Assembly: GCA_015689775.1 (NCBI GenBank)
Contig: WVSR01000002.1
Location: 62,001-126,000, forward strand
Length of the DNA stretch: 64,000 bases
Direction of reading: 5' to 3'
Source: Rhodobacterales bacterium LSUCC0387
GTDB taxonomy: Bacteria > Pseudomonadota > Alphaproteobacteria > Rhodobacterales > Rhodobacteraceae
The notes below the pieces were generated by a model. That model searched no databases. It worked only from the letters and a program-made list of their open reading frames with translations, and was not told where the DNA came from. Made by a program: the position numbers and the translations under genes. Below are positions 62,261-64,000 of the stretch, one piece after another (position 1 is the first letter of the stretch; every line of letters starts with the position of its first letter).

Positions 62261-62277
62261 ATACTGAACTTCAGTAT
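62261..62277. promoter_or_regulatory. 17-bp palindrome ATACTGAACTTCAGTAT upstream of tcuA
   Basis: Perfect 8-bp arms around a single central base lie in the 136-base gap between the racemase-family gene and tcuA, about 93 bases before the tcuA start. With no T-run after it, an operator is more likely than a terminator. It has a T-N11-A-like spacing compatible with LysR-type regulators; TcuR is LysR-type in other bacteria. No regulator gene is visible in the window. Confidence 0.5.
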
Positions 62278-62304
62278 CGATAATTGTTTTTTATTAAGTT
62301 CCAT

Positions 62305-63069
62305 TCAATGGCCATACTTAGATGCAGTTTCAAGCATAGCATGTATAACTTCCGGCTTCGGTTTCGGAGATTTTGGGTAGGCAGTTCTACTATGTGATAG
62401 GTTTAGGCCAAACAAAGCCTCAGCCATAGCATATGTAAGCGGTCCTGGGTTTATAACTGGGACAGGTAGCGCCTCAGCCAAATGCATGTGGGCTTGGTGC
62501 ATGGTGGTTGAGCCTAAGACTATGACATCAGCTCCGTCAGTTTCGATGCATTGTAGTGCAAGTTCCGTAAGAGCTGGGAAGATGTCAGATTCTTTTCCGG
62601 TTAATAGGCTTTGGTTATTTGGCGTCATATTTAATGCTCTGATTGACGCGCAGGCATGGGCTATACCAAGCTCATCGAGCGTCTTCGTATAGAGGTGCTT
62701 CCAGTGCGGCCAAAGTGCAATAATTGAGAAACGTTTTCCCAGCATCATCGCCATTAGAAGCGAGGCTCGCCCGGGGCCAATAACTGGTATAGTCAATTCA
62801 GACCTCAGGGCCGCCATCCCACTGTCACTCATCGTGTCAATGCATACTGCGTCAAATCCCCGTTTTTCTGCTTCTAGACCAGCCTCTAAAACTCCTATCT
62901 CGGCGAGCGCCATATCTGAGGCGCTTACGTAATTTTGTGGCGCTACCTTAACGGATTCAAACGTAAAAGATATGTCTGGACCTAATTTTACAGCATTCAG
63001 CTGTTCTTCTCTCTGACTGCGATTTTCTGGCGTCATAGGAAATGGAACAATTACAAGAACAGATTTCAT
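62305..63069 (-). CDS. Asp/Glu racemase-superfamily protein
   Basis: The 254-residue protein has the racemase fold with C76 (AVCIDTMSDSG) in the first half, but the second-half position holds S186 (VIVLGSTTM) where two-base racemases have cysteine. The superfamily also includes maleate cis-trans isomerase and arylmalonate decarboxylase, which use other residue pairs. Given the altered second position and the tcuAB neighbours, an isomerase acting on a di- or tricarboxylate is a reasonable alternative. It is divergent from the MmgE/PrpD gene with 84 bases between. The hydantoin racemase in this window has both cysteines. Confidence 0.82.
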   Translation of the reverse strand: MKSVLVIVPFPMTPENRSQREEQLNAVKLGPDISFTFESVKVAPQNYVSASDMALAEIGVLEAGLEAEKRGFDAVCIDTMSDSGMAALRSELTIPVIGPGRASLLMAMMLGKRFSIIALWPHWKHLYTKTLDELGIAHACASIRALNMTPNNQSLLTGKESDIFPALTELALQCIETDGADVIVLGSTTMHQAHMHLAEALPVPVINPGPLTYAMAEALFGLNLSHSRTAYPKSPKPKPEVIHAMLETASKYGH

Positions 63070-63153
63070 TTTAGCACTCCAAACGCAGTGATTTTATTGT
63101 GATTTTTTTAATTTTAAGTAACATTAAATCCAAATTTTTGAAAGGCTACACCT

Positions 63154-64000
63154 ATGAAGCATTTGTTGAATTTTGCCGAGTTTCTTGCACAGGTTTCAGT
63201 TCCAGATGATGTTTTAAATAAAACGGCATTGATCTTTTGTGACAGTATTGGCGCCATAGTCGGAGGAGCGGAGGAGCTAGAAGTTCGTTCGTTAACGGAA
63301 AAGTATTCGTCCCGATCTGATGGCCCTGCCATAATTATCGGTTCAAAAAGTTTAACTGACATAAAAGTTGCTGCTTTTTTGAATGGCACTGCCGGTACGA
63401 CCCTTGAAATGGATGAGGGTAATCAATTTTGTAAAGGCCACCCCGCAATGCATGTCATTCCAGCGGCACTAGCGGAGGCTTCGGTTCAAAAAGTATCTGG
63501 AAAAAAGCTGCTTACAGCAATTGCGCTGGGGTATGAGGCTGCAGCGCGAGTTGGAATTGCAACGTCTTTACGGCCGGCAATGCATCCGCATGGTACTTGG
63601 GGTGCAATTGGGGCAGCAGTGGCGGTGATGCATCTAAGAGATGCCAGCGCAACACAAGTTTATGAAGTTATGAATATTGCGGCAAACCTTGGCCTTACAA
63701 CCTCGCGAAAAACGATGTTGGAAGGTGGGACAGTTCGAAATGTATTCGCTGGTATTTCAAACAAGATGGGTTTGATTGCCGCAGATCTAGTAGAAGTAGG
63801 ATATTCAGGTGATCGCAACGGGGTAGGGCATGTTTTTGGATCTGTCGCCTCTGATAGTTTTGATGACAGTGCACTTTCAGATCAACTTGGGGAACGTTGG
63901 GAAGTGATGAGAAACTATTTCAAAATGCACTCCTGTTGCCGTTATAATCATGCAGCGTTGGATGTGATTGAAGCTTTGCAGGTTAAGCATCCCAGCATGT
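63154..64000 (+). CDS. MmgE/PrpD-family protein, 3' end cut by the window edge
   Basis: An open frame from the ATG at 63154 (AAAGG upstream) runs to the window end without a stop, covering 282 codons of a family that is usually about 450 long. PrpD-fold landmarks are FCDSIGAIVGGAEE, GTAGTTLEMDEGNQF, GHPAMHVIPAALAEA, GYEAAARVG and RPAMHPHGTWGAIGAAVAV. The family includes 2-methylcitrate dehydratase, cis-aconitate decarboxylase and iminodisuccinate epimerase. Next to tcuAB the aconitate-related functions are attractive, but this is inference. Confidence 0.88.
   Translation, partial: MKHLLNFAEFLAQVSVPDDVLNKTALIFCDSIGAIVGGAEELEVRSLTEKYSSRSDGPAIIIGSKSLTDIKVAAFLNGTAGTTLEMDEGNQFCKGHPAMHVIPAALAEASVQKVSGKKLLTAIALGYEAAARVGIATSLRPAMHPHGTWGAIGAAVAVMHLRDASATQVYEVMNIAANLGLTTSRKTMLEGGTVRNVFAGISNKMGLIAADLVEVGYSGDRNGVGHVFGSVASDSFDDSALSDQLGERWEVMRNYFKMHSCCRYNHAALDVIEALQVKHPSM

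Noticed and set aside
1-64000. CRISPR arrays, insertion sequences, phage genes, toxin-antitoxin or secondary metabolite synthase genes
   Set aside because: No regularly spaced repeats, transposase, integrase, phage structural or large modular synthase genes were seen on either strand.

Overview
The window looks like a chromosomal segment of an alphaproteobacterium, most likely a marine member of the Rhodobacterales (Roseobacter group). This is inferred from gene content and order: hom-glpX-recJ, a compact cdd-deoA-deoB-add-upp salvage operon, an MaeB-type malic enzyme with a phosphotransacetylase-like tail, prpE, glyA and many TRAP/ABC uptake genes. No rRNA gene is present, so the assignment rests on inference. 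The only RNA gene seen is one tRNA-Glu(TTC).

The DNA is a mosaic. By eye, four stretches are AT-richer or otherwise distinct and carry accessory catabolic genes: 1-10.4 kb, 15.7-22.7 kb, 28.9-29.9 kb and 57.7-64 kb. They alternate with GC-richer housekeeping blocks (10.6-15.5 kb, 32.5-57.6 kb) and a GC-richer ABC-transporter catabolic cluster (22.9-28.9 kb).

Layout. (A) 1-10.4 kb: a GntR regulator with a YfcG-like glutathione transferase and an LVIVD-type protein, divergent from an operon of zinc alcohol dehydrogenase, DapA-family lyase, complete TRAP transporter, DUF1330 protein, quinone oxidoreductase and DASS-type carboxylate carrier. Two identical palindromes sit in the divergent promoter region. 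(B) 10.6-15.5 kb: class V aminotransferase, malonyl-CoA synthetase (MatB), an EamA transporter and a TPR-methyltransferase. (C) 15.7-22.7 kb: a hydantoin/N-carbamoyl amino acid cluster (nitrilase-type carbamoylase, atypical DapA-family protein, hydantoinase, hydantoin racemase) with a divergent Baeyer-Villiger-type flavoprotein monooxygenase and an EamA transporter. (D) 22.9-28.9 kb: TauE/SafE permease, HIBADH-family dehydrogenase and FAH-family hydrolase divergent from an NMT1-type ABC transporter and a GntR regulator. (E) 28.9-32.4 kb: methyltransferase, a small repeat region, and a large surface protein combining BspA-like repeats, an Ig-like domain and an autotransporter barrel, ending at tRNA-Glu. 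(F) 32.5-57.6 kb: core metabolism (recJ, glpX, hom, dpaL, M24 peptidase, glyA, nadK, maeB, prpE, nucleoside salvage, thioesterases, MATE, ArsC-like, pyrD). (G) 57.7-64 kb: asparaginase-like protein and PuuE/imidase-like deacetylase, then tcuAB, an Asp/Glu racemase-family protein and a truncated MmgE/PrpD gene.

The strongest candidates for undescribed biology are cluster G (a possible imide/half-amide plus tricarballylate/aconitate route), cluster C (hydantoin hydrolysis joined to an atypical lyase and a monooxygenase), the TTGGTT/AACCAA operators of clusters A and C, and an 18-bp perfect palindrome in front of maeB. Both window ends cut genes: the LVIVD protein at the left and MmgE/PrpD at the right.
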